Assembly: GCA_947085405.1 (NCBI GenBank)
Contig: CAMTWO010000033.1
Location: 1 to 64,000 of the forward strand
DNA from: JASEGV01 sp947085405
GTDB taxonomy: Bacteria > Bacteroidota > Ignavibacteria > UBA10030 > BY39
Reading direction: 5' to 3'
DNA: 64,000 nt
The stretch's first letter is position 1, and each line of letters starts with the position of its first letter. The notes under the pieces were generated by a model. That model saw only the letters and a list, made by a program, of their open reading frames with translations. It had not been told where the DNA came from and made no database searches. Of this stretch, positions 44,015 through 52,912 are shown in pieces. A program made the position numbers and the translations under genes.

Positions 44015-44927
44015 AGGCGGGCTCGGAAAAGGACTTGCTGCATTAATCCGTCCATCAGCAACAGATGAAGAAACTCCAGCGGTAGTTGAGAGAGAAGTAA
44101 TAGTTCAAACGGTAACTCGTGAGACTGAAGGCATAATTTTAATAGATGTTGATAAAATAAAACCGAATCCGTTTCAACCTCGTGCCGATTTTGATGTGCA
44201 AGCACTTGATGGATTAAAGAAATCGATTATCGAAAAAGGAATTATCCAACCGATAACGGTGCGCCGGAAAGACGGATACTTCGAGTTAATTGCCGGTGAA
44301 CGAAGAGTGAGAGCTTCGACTGATGCAGGAATCAAACAAATTCCGGCTTACATAATCGATGTTAAAACCGATGAAGATATGTTGGAGTTAGCACTTGTCG
44401 AAAATCTCCAGCGCGAACATTTGAATTCTATTGAAATTGCAATTTCTTATCAACGTTTAATCACAGATTGTAATCTCACTTACGAAGAAGTTGCAAAGAG
44501 AATCGGGAAGGACAGGACTACAGTAATCAATTTTGTCAGATTGCTGCGGTTACCCGATGAAGTTCAGCGCTCGCTCAGGAAGGGACAAATTACGGCAGGG
44601 CACGCACGGATGTTAGTAAGTTTACCCGACGAAAAGTTCCAGATGAAATTGTTCCACAAGATTATTAAGAACGATTTGAATGTCCGTCAGGTTGAAAAAT
44701 TAGTCCGCGACATTAATAAAAAGCCCGAAACTGAATCTAAAATAGCTGAATTTGTTTCTGATTCGCCTTTCTCTGATATCGAGCAAAAGCTTCGGCAGGT
44801 TTTTGGAACGAAAGTAAAATTGCATCATCGAGCTGATGGAAAAGGTGAAATACTGATTGAGTATTATTCGAACGACGATTTAGATCGATTAATTGAAATA
44901 ATGATGGTAATGAAAAACCATTCTTGA
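44001..44927 (+). CDS. parB: Chromosome partitioning protein ParB
   Basis: 308 residues with the usual three parts: an N-terminal GLGKGLAALI motif that stimulates ParA; the CTP-binding ParB/Srx core (IKPNPFQPRADFD, LIAGERRVRAS, LVENLQREHLNSIE); and the helix-turn-helix (TYEEVAKRIGKDRTTVINFVRL, in two helices) that reads parS. The C-terminal dimer domain closes it. The 14-base overlap with parA shows coupling. Confidence 0.96.
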   Translation: MSKIKGGLGKGLAALIRPSATDEETPAVVEREVIVQTVTRETEGIILIDVDKIKPNPFQPRADFDVQALDGLKKSIIEKGIIQPITVRRKDGYFELIAGERRVRASTDAGIKQIPAYIIDVKTDEDMLELALVENLQREHLNSIEIAISYQRLITDCNLTYEEVAKRIGKDRTTVINFVRLLRLPDEVQRSLRKGQITAGHARMLVSLPDEKFQMKLFHKIIKNDLNVRQVEKLVRDINKKPETESKIAEFVSDSPFSDIEQKLRQVFGTKVKLHHRADGKGEILIEYYSNDDLDRLIEIMMVMKNHS

Positions 44928-44941
44928 AAGGAAATTAAAAA

Positions 44942-45331
44942 ATGAGAAAAAAAATTTATACTGAAAATGCCCCCGCGCCTATTGGTCCTTACAGCCAGGC
45001 AATGATTGGTTCAGGTTGTTTTCTATTTACAGCAGGGCAGATACCGATTGATCCTGCATCGGGACAAATTGTTACCGGTGATATAAAAGCACAAACCAAT
45101 CAGGTATTAAAAAACTTAGCCGCAATTTTAGAAGCCGGTGGTGCAACTCTGCAAACGGTTCTGAAAACAACTGTCTATCTAACAGATATGAACGAGTTTG
45201 CCGGAATGAATGAAGTTTACGGAGAATTTTTTTCGGATTCTCCACCCGCCAGAACAACAGTACAAGTATCACGACTACCACGAGATGTGAAAGTGGAAAT
45301 AGAAGCATTGGCATTAGTAGTGAACGCCTGA
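44942..45331 (+). CDS. ridA: RidA family enamine/imine deaminase
   Basis: 129 residues, the size of the trimeric Rid fold. The family pattern is complete: ENAPAPIGPYSQAM, FTAGQIPIDP, and RTTVQVSRLPRDVKVEIEA in the C-terminal strand, with the arginine that holds the substrate carboxylate. RidA removes reactive 2-aminoacrylate and similar imines in the cytoplasm. GAAAGGAA precedes the ATG, 14 bases after parB. Confidence 0.95.
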   Translation: MRKKIYTENAPAPIGPYSQAMIGSGCFLFTAGQIPIDPASGQIVTGDIKAQTNQVLKNLAAILEAGGATLQTVLKTTVYLTDMNEFAGMNEVYGEFFSDSPPARTTVQVSRLPRDVKVEIEALALVVNA

Positions 45332-45349
45332 TTAAATACGACTCGAATT

Positions 45350-45916
45350 ATGTTTCAACCGAAAATACCTGGCTGTATTTTGTTTTTATTATTTTTTTTT
45401 ATAAGTGCTGGTGCTCAACCAAGTTTGTTCAGTGACTTGAGCTTGAAAGATGATTCATTGCAAGTAGTCGCCAAAGGATTAAATCAAGTTGAGGTATTTA
45501 AGACCGACACAAAATCAACCACGTTTGCGATGTTGTTATCAGCCGGTTTGCCGGGTGCTGGGCAGTTTTACAACGAATCATACTGGAAGATACCGGTGAT
45601 TCTCGGTTTAGCAGGTTACTGGGGTTATGAATGGGTAGGTTTAAATAGGGAGTATAAAAATTATAAAAACCTTTATTCTGAAAGTTTAATCAAACTCCCG
45701 CCATCTGGAAATTACCAGTATCGAACCATCCGCGATTTTTACAGAGGCGAGCGGGATAAGTTTGCCTGGTATTTAGGTATTTTATATGTGGTAAATATAT
45801 TGGATGCTTATGTAGATGCGAGCTTATTTGAGTTCAGTGTTGATGATAATTTGGCGAATTCTACATATCTCAATTATTCTGCTGGTTTGAAATTAAGGAT
45901 TTTTTTTTCAAACTAA
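45350..45916 (+). CDS. DUF5683 membrane protein
   Basis: 188 residues. A signal peptide (about 1-22) is followed by the family core MLLSAGLPGAGQFYNESYWKIP and a short hydrophobic stretch (VILGLAGYWGYEWVGL), then a conserved YRGERDKFAWY region and a C-terminal helix. The family is restricted mostly to Bacteroidota and relatives and has no known role. It may share the transcript that begins at 42457. Confidence 0.82.
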   Translation: MFQPKIPGCILFLLFFFISAGAQPSLFSDLSLKDDSLQVVAKGLNQVEVFKTDTKSTTFAMLLSAGLPGAGQFYNESYWKIPVILGLAGYWGYEWVGLNREYKNYKNLYSESLIKLPPSGNYQYRTIRDFYRGERDKFAWYLGILYVVNILDAYVDASLFEFSVDDNLANSTYLNYSAGLKLRIFFSN

Positions 45917-46002
45917 AGTAATAGTTGACAATAACGATATAAAGCCTTATATTATTGCAGTTAGTAACATGTAAATTTCAATTAAAAAAGAAAGGATTCA
46001 AA

Positions 46003-47280
46003 ATGATGAGACTAATTGCAAACACTTTTGTATTATTCGCAATTTTATTAGTAATTTTTAGTTTCCCCTTAGCTGCTCAAATTTCAATTTCTCCAACTGA
46101 ATTAAATTTTGGTAGTGTGTATATCGAATCGACCTGGACCGACAGTGTTACAGTTACAAATACCGGCAGTGGAAATTTGAATATTACTTCTGTTAATTCT
46201 ACCAATAGCCAATTCAGCGTATTGCCTGCGAACGCTGTGGTAGCACCATTAACAAGCCAAAAATTTGCTATAACTTTTGCACCTACCACTGCAGGATTAA
46301 AATCTGGTTATATCGTATTTTTACACAATGGAGCCACAGGTCGTGATTCTGTTTCAGTTAGAGGCACAGGCATAATTACAATTGCCGGAGCCAGGGCATT
46401 ACCAGACAGCTCCGAAGTAATTATAGAAGGTGTCATCACTCGTGGTATGGGTGCATTCACACGCATACAAGATGCAACTGCCGGAATCGTTATACGTAAA
46501 ACGAGCGGTACATTTTTTGACGATCTCGCTTTAGGTGCTTTAAGGGCAGGCGATAAGATAAGGGTTACAGGGAAAACTTCTCAGTTCAGGCAATTAAAAC
46601 AAATCAACGAAGCTCTTTTATTAAGCTGGGAACGACTTTCACGGGATAATCCGCTGCCGACCCCACAACTTGTAACGCTTGCTGAAATTGCTGCTAATGG
46701 CGAACAATACGAAAGCGAACTCATCAAAGTAACTGATATGATTATCGATCCCGCCGGTGATATAAATTTCGTTGCAGCAAAAACTTATAATATCACAGAC
46801 CTTTCAAGTCCGACAAGCCCGGTTGTTTTACGGACTCCAAGCGCCGCCGATTCAGACATTGATGGTACACCGATTCCAACAGTAAAATGTGTATTCACAG
46901 GTGTTTTAGGACAGTTCCACACGAGCAACCCTGCGGCTGGATACCAGCTAAGCCCTGTGCTTGCATCAGATGTAACAATACAGGTAAACGTCAATGAACC
47001 TAACGTATTACCGGTTAAATATTCGTTGAATGGTAACTATCCTAATCCGTTCAACCCCACGACTAAAATATCTTTCGATCTTCCTAAGTCAACAAATATA
47101 AGTTTGACGGTTTATAATTTATTAGGTCAGAAAGTAAAAGACTTAATCACCAATAAAAATTATGGAGCCGGGAGACATGAAGTTTCATTCGACGCTTCCG
47201 GTTATTCAACCGGTGTATATCTTTACAAATTATCATCACCCGAGTTTACGGCTGTTAAGAAGATGATCCTTAGTAAGTAA
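46003..47280 (+). CDS. Secreted protein with ASH-type domain, OB-fold and type IX sorting domain
   Basis: 425 residues from the ATG at 46003, chosen because AAAGGA is just upstream and it gives a normal signal peptide (MMRLIANTFV.. to LAAQ). A TTG at 45955 is in frame but unlikely. An ASH/choice-of-anchor-D-like domain (ISPTELNFGSVYI, VTNTGSGNLNIT) is followed by an OB-fold of the extracellular DUF5689/YhcR type (VIIEGVITRGMGAFTRIQD) and then NYPNPFNPTTKI and GVYLYKL. It is probably exported by type IX secretion. No catalytic motif is seen. Confidence 0.85.
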   Translation: MMRLIANTFVLFAILLVIFSFPLAAQISISPTELNFGSVYIESTWTDSVTVTNTGSGNLNITSVNSTNSQFSVLPANAVVAPLTSQKFAITFAPTTAGLKSGYIVFLHNGATGRDSVSVRGTGIITIAGARALPDSSEVIIEGVITRGMGAFTRIQDATAGIVIRKTSGTFFDDLALGALRAGDKIRVTGKTSQFRQLKQINEALLLSWERLSRDNPLPTPQLVTLAEIAANGEQYESELIKVTDMIIDPAGDINFVAAKTYNITDLSSPTSPVVLRTPSAADSDIDGTPIPTVKCVFTGVLGQFHTSNPAAGYQLSPVLASDVTIQVNVNEPNVLPVKYSLNGNYPNPFNPTTKISFDLPKSTNISLTVYNLLGQKVKDLITNKNYGAGRHEVSFDASGYSTGVYLYKLSSPEFTAVKKMILSK

Positions 47281-47311
47281 AAAATATTGGTTTGCTAAAA
47301 TCTTTGTTAAT

Positions 47312-47352
47312 AAAAGCCGGCTTATTGAAAGATGAGTCGGCTTTTCTATTTT
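47312..47352 (+). terminator. Intrinsic terminator after the 46003 gene
   Basis: AAAAGCCGGCT (47312-47322) pairs with AGTCGGCTTTT (47335-47345), one G-T pair, then CTATTTTG. It separates the secreted protein from spmA. Confidence 0.8.
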
Positions 47353-47410
47353 GTAAGGAATTAAGTATATTTCTCAAAATTGTTAAACACTGATATGATC
47401 GAGGAATAAA

Positions 47411-48391
47411 ATGCTCAACTATATTTGGCTTTCATTAATTGTAATCGGAATATTAGTCGCAGTTACAATTGATTTCAGAGATATTTCGACCGACAAATTC
47501 CGCAATGGAGAAGAAATACAAACAGAGTTAATTTTTGATTCTCCGCCTCCACAACTTGAAAAGGGGAAACACTACAAGTGTAATATTTCGATTTCCGTAG
47601 CAGAGATGCAAAAGATTTATGGAATACGATTATCTCAAAATCTTGTTCAGGAAGCTGAGATAATAGTCTCGAATTCGGGTGAAGCAGCTATTAAAATTTC
47701 AACCGATGAACAAAGTCCGACAATCTGGAGAGAGCACGCCGGCGCTCAACGCAAAAATGGCGACATACTGCAAGGAAAAGTACGTATCACTCGGATGTCG
47801 GGAAACGGTTTCGTTGCAGTATTAATTCTTGACCCTGTAAAATTCGTAAAATTAAATTCAGTTACTAACGACGGCATTGTTCGTTACGCAAAAACAGCAG
47901 TAGAATTGGCAATCGGGTTAATCGGTATTATGGCCCTCTGGTTAGGGGTGATGAAAATCGCCGAAGCATCGGGATTAATTACAAAACTTGCAGGTTTTCT
48001 GAAACCTGTTACAACTCGCTTGTTCCCCGATGTTCCGCCCGAACATCCTGCAATGGGGGCAATGATTATGAATATATCCGCAAACATGTTAGGACTTGCC
48101 AATGCTGCTACTCCACTCGGCTTAAAAGCAATGGAAGAGTTAAACAAGCTCAATAAAAAACTTGGAACAGCAACCGATGCAATGTGTACTTTTCTGGTTA
48201 TAAATACGAGTAATGTTCAGTTAATACCTGCAACTGTCATCGCCATACGGGCTGCCGCCGGTTCCACAAATCCGACTGAGATTTTAGGTGCGGTAATAGT
48301 GGCGACTACAGTCAGTACGATAATAGGAGTAACGGTTGTGAAACTGTTTGCAAAACTCAAAGTGTTTAAGAAGCAGTTGGAGGTGGCATGA
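47411..48391 (+). CDS. spmA: Nucleoside recognition domain protein, SpmA-like
   Basis: 326 residues. One N-terminal helix and a periplasmic part of about 140 residues come before the SpmA-type gate domain (GLIGIMALWLGVMKIAEASGL, ANMLGLANAATPLGLKAM). The family is a transporter-like fold; in Bacillus it is needed for spore core drying, but here there are no sporulation genes, so the cargo is unknown. GAGGAA precedes the ATG. Its last 4 bases overlap the start of spmB. Confidence 0.87.
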   Translation: MLNYIWLSLIVIGILVAVTIDFRDISTDKFRNGEEIQTELIFDSPPPQLEKGKHYKCNISISVAEMQKIYGIRLSQNLVQEAEIIVSNSGEAAIKISTDEQSPTIWREHAGAQRKNGDILQGKVRITRMSGNGFVAVLILDPVKFVKLNSVTNDGIVRYAKTAVELAIGLIGIMALWLGVMKIAEASGLITKLAGFLKPVTTRLFPDVPPEHPAMGAMIMNISANMLGLANAATPLGLKAMEELNKLNKKLGTATDAMCTFLVINTSNVQLIPATVIAIRAAAGSTNPTEILGAVIVATTVSTIIGVTVVKLFAKLKVFKKQLEVA

Positions 48392-48930
48392 ATACGTTCG
48401 TGAATATTATTCAAACATTATCGGTAATCGCAATTCCTTCAATTATTTTTTTCATAGTTACTTACGGTATAATCAAAAAGGTAAAGATATACGAAGTCTT
48501 CGTCGAAGGTGCTAAAGAAGGATTCAATGTTGGAGTGCGCATCATTCCATATCTCGTTGCTATGTTGGTTGCAATCGGAATATTTCGGGCAAGCGGAGCG
48601 ATGGATTTTTTAGCATTAATCATTTCTCCAATTACAAATTTAATAGGTATGCCTGCTGAAGCTTTACCGATGGCTATTATGCGTCCGCTATCCGGCTCTG
48701 GTGCTTTGGGGGTGATGAGTGAGACCATAAATACCCACGGTGCCGATTCTTTAATCGGTCGGATGGTTTCAGTTATGATGGGCAGCGGCGAGACAACCTT
48801 CTATGTATTGGCAATTTATTTCGGTTCTGTAAGTATTACAAAAACAAGGCACGCAGTTCCCGCCGGAATTATAGCCGACGTTGCTGGAATAATAACTTCG
48901 GTATGGCTTGTGAACCTAATTTTTGGATAA
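48388..48930 (+). CDS. spmB: Nucleoside recognition domain protein, SpmB-like
   Basis: 180 residues with four to five membrane helices. It shows FVEGAKEGFNVGVRIIPYLVAMLVA and MRPLSGSGALGVMSE, the SpmB halves of the same gate fold as SpmA; the two work together. The 4-base overlap indicates one transcript. Many non-sporulating Bacteroidota carry the same pair, sometimes fused. Confidence 0.89.
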   Translation: MNTFVNIIQTLSVIAIPSIIFFIVTYGIIKKVKIYEVFVEGAKEGFNVGVRIIPYLVAMLVAIGIFRASGAMDFLALIISPITNLIGMPAEALPMAIMRPLSGSGALGVMSETINTHGADSLIGRMVSVMMGSGETTFYVLAIYFGSVSITKTRHAVPAGIIADVAGIITSVWLVNLIFG

Positions 48931-48959
48931 ATAAATATTTACCAAATCGACTTTTTTCC

Positions 48960-48988
48960 TTGATTTTTTAAAACTTCTTGCCTATATT
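48960..48988 (+). promoter_or_regulatory. Promoter of the proline dehydrogenase gene
   Basis: TTGATT (48960-48965), 17 bases, TATATT (48983-48988). It lies about 50 bases upstream of the ATG at 49038. Confidence 0.65.
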
Positions 48989-49037
48989 GACGAAGGTTTT
49001 TTGGAAAAACTAATTACTAATCGTATTTAAAAGAACA

Positions 49038-49949
49038 ATGCATTTACTAAATAAGCTGATTGTAGCAACAATTCCTGCCATTCCACGCCCACTTGTCCGT
49101 TTTTTTGCCAACCGTTATATCGCAGGTGAAGAATTGAGCGACGCCGTGAAGACCGTGAAAAGCTTCAATAAACTTAATATGGTCGCAACGATGGATGTGC
49201 TTGGCGAGTCGATTACTAAAAAAGAAGAAGCCGAAAGTGCAACTCACGCTGCTCTCCAAACCCTTAAAATTATCAATGATGAAAAACTTAATTCCAATTT
49301 ATCAATCAAACTTACTCAATTAGGTTTGCAGCTCGATAAAAATTATTGTCTCGAAAATGTACGTAAAATTGTTCGGACTGCTAGCGAGTTTAATAATTTT
49401 GTACGCATAGATATGGAAGACTCAAGTTGTACCGATGATACTCTCGATATTTATATCAAGGTCAGGGAAGAGTATAAGAATGTCGGAATAGTTTTACAGT
49501 CATACTTACATCGCACAGAAACGGATGCTGTAAAATTGATGGACCGTGGGTTTATGAATTTCCGTTTATGCAAAGGAATATACGTTGAACCTGAAACCAT
49601 CGCGTTTAAGAAAAAGCAGGAAATAAATAATAATTTCAATAAAGTTTTAAAGACGATGTTAGAACGAAAAGCTTACGTAGGCATTGCAACTCACGACGAA
49701 GAGTTAGTTGAATACGCTTATAAATTAATTTCCGATATGAAGCTACAAAAAAACGAGTATGAGTTTCAGATGTTGTTAGGTGTCCGCCCTGAATTGCGTT
49801 CACAGATTGTACGAGCAGGGCACCGGTTGCGGGTTTATGTCCCATACGGACATCATTGGTATAAATATTCAATAAGAAGGTTCAAAGAAAATCCGCAAAT
49901 AGCCGGTTATGTATTCAAGAGTTTGTTCACAAGTAATAAAATAAATTAA
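49038..49949 (+). CDS. Proline dehydrogenase
   Basis: 303 residues, the stand-alone FAD barrel that oxidises proline to pyrroline-5-carboxylate. Signs are VATMDVLGESI, NLSIKLTQLGLQLD, VRIDMEDSSCTD, FRLCKGIYVEP, IATHDEEL and FQMLLGVRPELR, with a basic VPYGHHWYKYSIRR close to the end. The pyrroline-5-carboxylate dehydrogenase gene is not in the window. The OPT peptide transporter follows 32 bases later and could feed it with proline-containing peptides; that link is inference. Confidence 0.94.
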   Translation: MHLLNKLIVATIPAIPRPLVRFFANRYIAGEELSDAVKTVKSFNKLNMVATMDVLGESITKKEEAESATHAALQTLKIINDEKLNSNLSIKLTQLGLQLDKNYCLENVRKIVRTASEFNNFVRIDMEDSSCTDDTLDIYIKVREEYKNVGIVLQSYLHRTETDAVKLMDRGFMNFRLCKGIYVEPETIAFKKKQEINNNFNKVLKTMLERKAYVGIATHDEELVEYAYKLISDMKLQKNEYEFQMLLGVRPELRSQIVRAGHRLRVYVPYGHHWYKYSIRRFKENPQIAGYVFKSLFTSNKIN

Positions 49950-49981
49950 CTAAATTAAAAATCATTTAAGGAGAAAAACTT

Positions 49982-52078
49982 ATGGCAGATGTAACAGCCA
50001 AAGGTCCGGGCCCAAGATACCAACCTTATGTTCCGGTGGAGACTGATATGAAAGAATTCACCATGCGAGCATTAGTACTCGGACTAATAATGAGCGTCGT
50101 GCTGGGTGCGGCAAATGCATACTTAGGATTAAAAGCCGGTATGACCATAGCGGCAACATATCCGGCTGCAGTTATCGGAATGGCAATGCTGCGAATAATG
50201 AAAGGTTCAATACTCGAAGAAAATTTCGCACGTACTGTCGGTTCTATTGGCGAGTCGGTAGCTGCTGGCGCAATCTTTACAATTCCAGCTTTTTATATTG
50301 CTAAAATTTGGCATCCCGATAACGGCTCCACTTTTGCAACAGTAGAAAATTTTCTTATTTCAGTAGCAATTATGTTTGCCGGCGGATTGTTAGGTATTAT
50401 GTTCGTCGCGCTTCTACGACGAGTAATGGTAGAAGATGTAGAATTGCCATTTCCAGAATCTGTCGCTGCTAGCGAAATTCATAAAGCCGGACAAAGAGGT
50501 GGCGGAGGTGCAAAATTCCTGTTTTCTGCAATGGGTATTGGTGCTCTGATTAAAGCTTTAGGCGAATTCAAATTATTTGCCACAGGCTGGGCATCGTTTG
50601 TAACTTTTTTTGAATCTACAATTAAAGGTACTGCGCTAGTTGCAAAAGGAGGATTGGTTTTAAGTTCTCCCGCTGTAAAACCGGCTTATTTAGGTGTCGG
50701 TTACATCATCGGACCCAAGTTAGCTTCTCTCAATTTTAGCGGCGGACTTTTAGCTTGGGGATTGTTAACACCGATCATTTACTATTTTTTGGGACCTCAC
50801 ATTAACTTAGAAGCTTGGGCTTCGCAGTTAGCTGCTGCAAGTCAAATTTCTATCGAGAAAGCTTCCGAAAGAGTTCAAGACCCGATTTTCCAAATGACAG
50901 AAATATGGAAATTTATCGTACGTCCAATTGCAATCGGTGGTATGTTGGTGGGTGCTGGTTTTACACTTTTCAAAATGAGGAAAAGTTTGATTACCGGTAT
51001 TTCACGCTCGATTTCGGATGTTAAAAAAGCTGCAACAGGTGAACACGTATCAGTAAGAACAGAAAAAGATTTAAGTTTTAATTGGATATTACTAGGTATT
51101 GGCGTTGCTGCTATCGGTACATTCTTTATTTATAACTACTTTGCTCAAGATGTAGTTGCAGCGTTGGTTGCCACAGTTGTTATGATCGTTGCAGGATTCT
51201 TCTTTGCTGCTGTATCAGGTTACTTAGTAGGTATCATCGGTTCATCAAATAATCCAATCAGCGGTTTAACATTATCGACACTTATTGTCGCAGCGTTATT
51301 AATGGTTGCTCTCGGTATGAGCGGAGTTGAAGGCATCGCAGCAGTATTAGGTGTTGCAGCCGTTGTTTGTGTGGCTGCCGCTGTTGCCGGCGAAATGCTT
51401 CAAGATTTAAAAGTCGGTCATATTTTAGGCGGAACACCTTGGAAGATGCAATCTGGAAATATCATCGGTGCATTTGTTTCGGCTGCTGTAATGTTTATTC
51501 CATTAGTAATTTTACATCAAGGTGATATTAATGCGGGTAGAATGGCTGATCCTCCGTATGAAGGTGGCTTTGGTGGGCCGGTTCTTCCTGCACCTCAAGC
51601 GAGTTTGATGGCAATGCTTTCAACAGGTATAGTCGGTGGCGAAATGGCTTGGCCCCTTATCATCGTTGGTATGTTGATGGGATTTGGGTTTATACTTATG
51701 CAAGTCCGCAGCCCAATGCTTGTTTCAGTAGGAATGTATCTACCATTAGCTACAACATTTGCAATTTTTGTCGGCGGTTTGATAAAAGGTATGGTCGAAC
51801 GCATTAATGCAAAACGGCAATTTAACGATGCACAAAAAGCCCGTGTCGAAAATACAGGTATATTGCTCGCAGCCGGCTTAATCGCAGGTGAGGCATTAAT
51901 TGGATTATTGTTCGCTGGTTTTGCCTTCGGCGAAATACAGCTCTTTGCATTCTTTGCCAAACCAACGTTCTTAATAAGTTTGGGTGTGTTTGCAGTAATA
52001 GCATGGATATTGATACAGATACCAATTAAGAATGCCGGCAAAGCTGATGAACCAGCACCACCATCAGCGATTATGTAA
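49982..52078 (+). CDS. OPT family oligopeptide transporter
   Basis: 698 residues with about 16 membrane helices. The N-terminal EFTMRALVLGLIMSVVLGAANAYLGLKAGMT (two helices' worth) and the NPISGLTLSTL and GGTPWKMQ loops are typical of the bacterial OPT branch, thought to import small peptides or metal chelates with protons. AAGGAG stands 9 bases before the ATG. A PqqD-like gene follows after 12 bases, an arrangement seen in related phyla. Confidence 0.92.
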   Translation: MADVTAKGPGPRYQPYVPVETDMKEFTMRALVLGLIMSVVLGAANAYLGLKAGMTIAATYPAAVIGMAMLRIMKGSILEENFARTVGSIGESVAAGAIFTIPAFYIAKIWHPDNGSTFATVENFLISVAIMFAGGLLGIMFVALLRRVMVEDVELPFPESVAASEIHKAGQRGGGGAKFLFSAMGIGALIKALGEFKLFATGWASFVTFFESTIKGTALVAKGGLVLSSPAVKPAYLGVGYIIGPKLASLNFSGGLLAWGLLTPIIYYFLGPHINLEAWASQLAAASQISIEKASERVQDPIFQMTEIWKFIVRPIAIGGMLVGAGFTLFKMRKSLITGISRSISDVKKAATGEHVSVRTEKDLSFNWILLGIGVAAIGTFFIYNYFAQDVVAALVATVVMIVAGFFFAAVSGYLVGIIGSSNNPISGLTLSTLIVAALLMVALGMSGVEGIAAVLGVAAVVCVAAAVAGEMLQDLKVGHILGGTPWKMQSGNIIGAFVSAAVMFIPLVILHQGDINAGRMADPPYEGGFGGPVLPAPQASLMAMLSTGIVGGEMAWPLIIVGMLMGFGFILMQVRSPMLVSVGMYLPLATTFAIFVGGLIKGMVERINAKRQFNDAQKARVENTGILLAAGLIAGEALIGLLFAGFAFGEIQLFAFFAKPTFLISLGVFAVIAWILIQIPIKNAGKADEPAPPSAIM

Positions 52079-52090
52079 TGTAATTTAAGG

Positions 52091-52453
52091 ATGAAGATGT
52101 TTAGTAAAAAGAAATCAGAATTTGATGGTTTAAACCTGCTCGATCTTAAACCGATTAGAATGTTTGAGTTTGAAGAAGAGCCGGAAGCAAAGGTAACTTT
52201 GCTGATTCCAAAATTTAGAGATAAAGTTTTAGGTAAATATCTTCAACCGATTCTCAAGAAGAGATATTTTAAAGTAAAGTTAGACAAGTATGGCAGTTTT
52301 GTATGGACACAATGTGATGGACGTTCAACCGTAAACGAGATAGCGGAACGGCTTCGGCAGAAATTTGGCGCCGAAGCCGAACCGGCTGTCGATAGAGTAG
52401 CAAAATTTATACAACACTTATATCGTGGTGATTGTGTGAAGTTCAGTATTTAA
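52091..52453 (+). CDS. PqqD-like protein
   Basis: 120 residues. The C-terminal 70 residues match the PqqD fold (LDKYGSFVWTQCDGRSTVNEIAERL), which in PQQ and RiPP pathways holds a precursor peptide. No precursor or radical SAM maturase of that kind is nearby. It lies directly after the OPT transporter, so it may instead assist or regulate that membrane protein; the role is not known. Confidence 0.82.
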   Translation: MKMFSKKKSEFDGLNLLDLKPIRMFEFEEEPEAKVTLLIPKFRDKVLGKYLQPILKKRYFKVKLDKYGSFVWTQCDGRSTVNEIAERLRQKFGAEAEPAVDRVAKFIQHLYRGDCVKFSI

Positions 52454-52455
52454 GT

Positions 52456-52779
52456 ATGATTTCAAAAAAAACTATAAAAAATATCGTCAAAGAAATTGTT
52501 GAGGCTTGCGATCCACAGATGGTAATTCTTTTTGGTTCTTATGGGTATGGCAAACCCAATAAAGAAAGCGATCTCGATATTTTTGTCGTAACAGATTTAC
52601 CGGGAAGTTCAACTGAACGGATTCGATTTGTAAGGCGGGCAATTTCAGAAAGTGGTTTCAGTTTAGATGTGGTTGTTAGAAGCTCATCTGAATATAAGAA
52701 AGCTCTGGCCGGTAGAGATTGGTTCATACAAGAAATTGCTCGTGATGGTAAAGTACTTTATGCACGAAGAAACTCTTAA
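52456..52779 (+). CDS. MNT-type minimal nucleotidyltransferase
   Basis: 107 residues from the ATG at 52456, 2 bases after the PqqD-like stop; an in-frame alternative start at 52432 would overlap that gene. The fold is marked by ILFGSYGYGKPNKESDLDIFVV, with the catalytic GS and DxD. MNT proteins usually pair with a HEPN toxin and block it by adding AMP. Here the partner is reduced to a stump starting inside this gene at 52760. Confidence 0.88.
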   Translation: MISKKTIKNIVKEIVEACDPQMVILFGSYGYGKPNKESDLDIFVVTDLPGSSTERIRFVRRAISESGFSLDVVVRSSSEYKKALAGRDWFIQEIARDGKVLYARRNS

Positions 52780-52804
52780 ATGGATTGAAAAAGCTGAAAT
52801 CTGA
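52760..52804 (+). pseudogene. Truncated HEPN partner of the nucleotidyltransferase
   Basis: ATG at 52760 overlaps the nucleotidyltransferase end by 20 bases, as intact MNT-HEPN pairs do. The reading frame gives MHEETLKWIEKAEI and stops at TGA (52802-52804). That is just the first helix of a HEPN protein. The stop lies inside a GAAATC-type repeat tract (52796-52820), and no further HEPN sequence follows. The gene was probably deleted or displaced at this repeat. Confidence 0.65.
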
Positions 52805-52820
52805 AATCTAAAATCAGAAT
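52796..52820. repeat. GAAATC-type tract at the HEPN break
   Basis: GAAATCTGAAATCTAAAATC, the same family as the tracts at 36229, 38131 and 40131. It stands exactly where the HEPN reading frame is lost. Confidence 0.65.
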
Positions 52821-52912
52821 AAGTCTTTTTCCGATGTTATGAATGTTAAAGATTTATATTGATATGAAAAAAAAATAACAAATATTAAAAAAGATAAATC
52901 AAGGAACTTAAT

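Noticed and set aside
43190..45000. parS centromere site near parAB
   Set aside because: No sequence close to TGTTTCACGTGAAACA was seen here or elsewhere in the window. Sites may lie nearer the origin.
45955..46002. TTG start at 45955 for the secreted protein
   Set aside because: It would place 16 polar residues before the signal peptide. The ATG at 46003 has AAAGGA upstream and a normal signal start.
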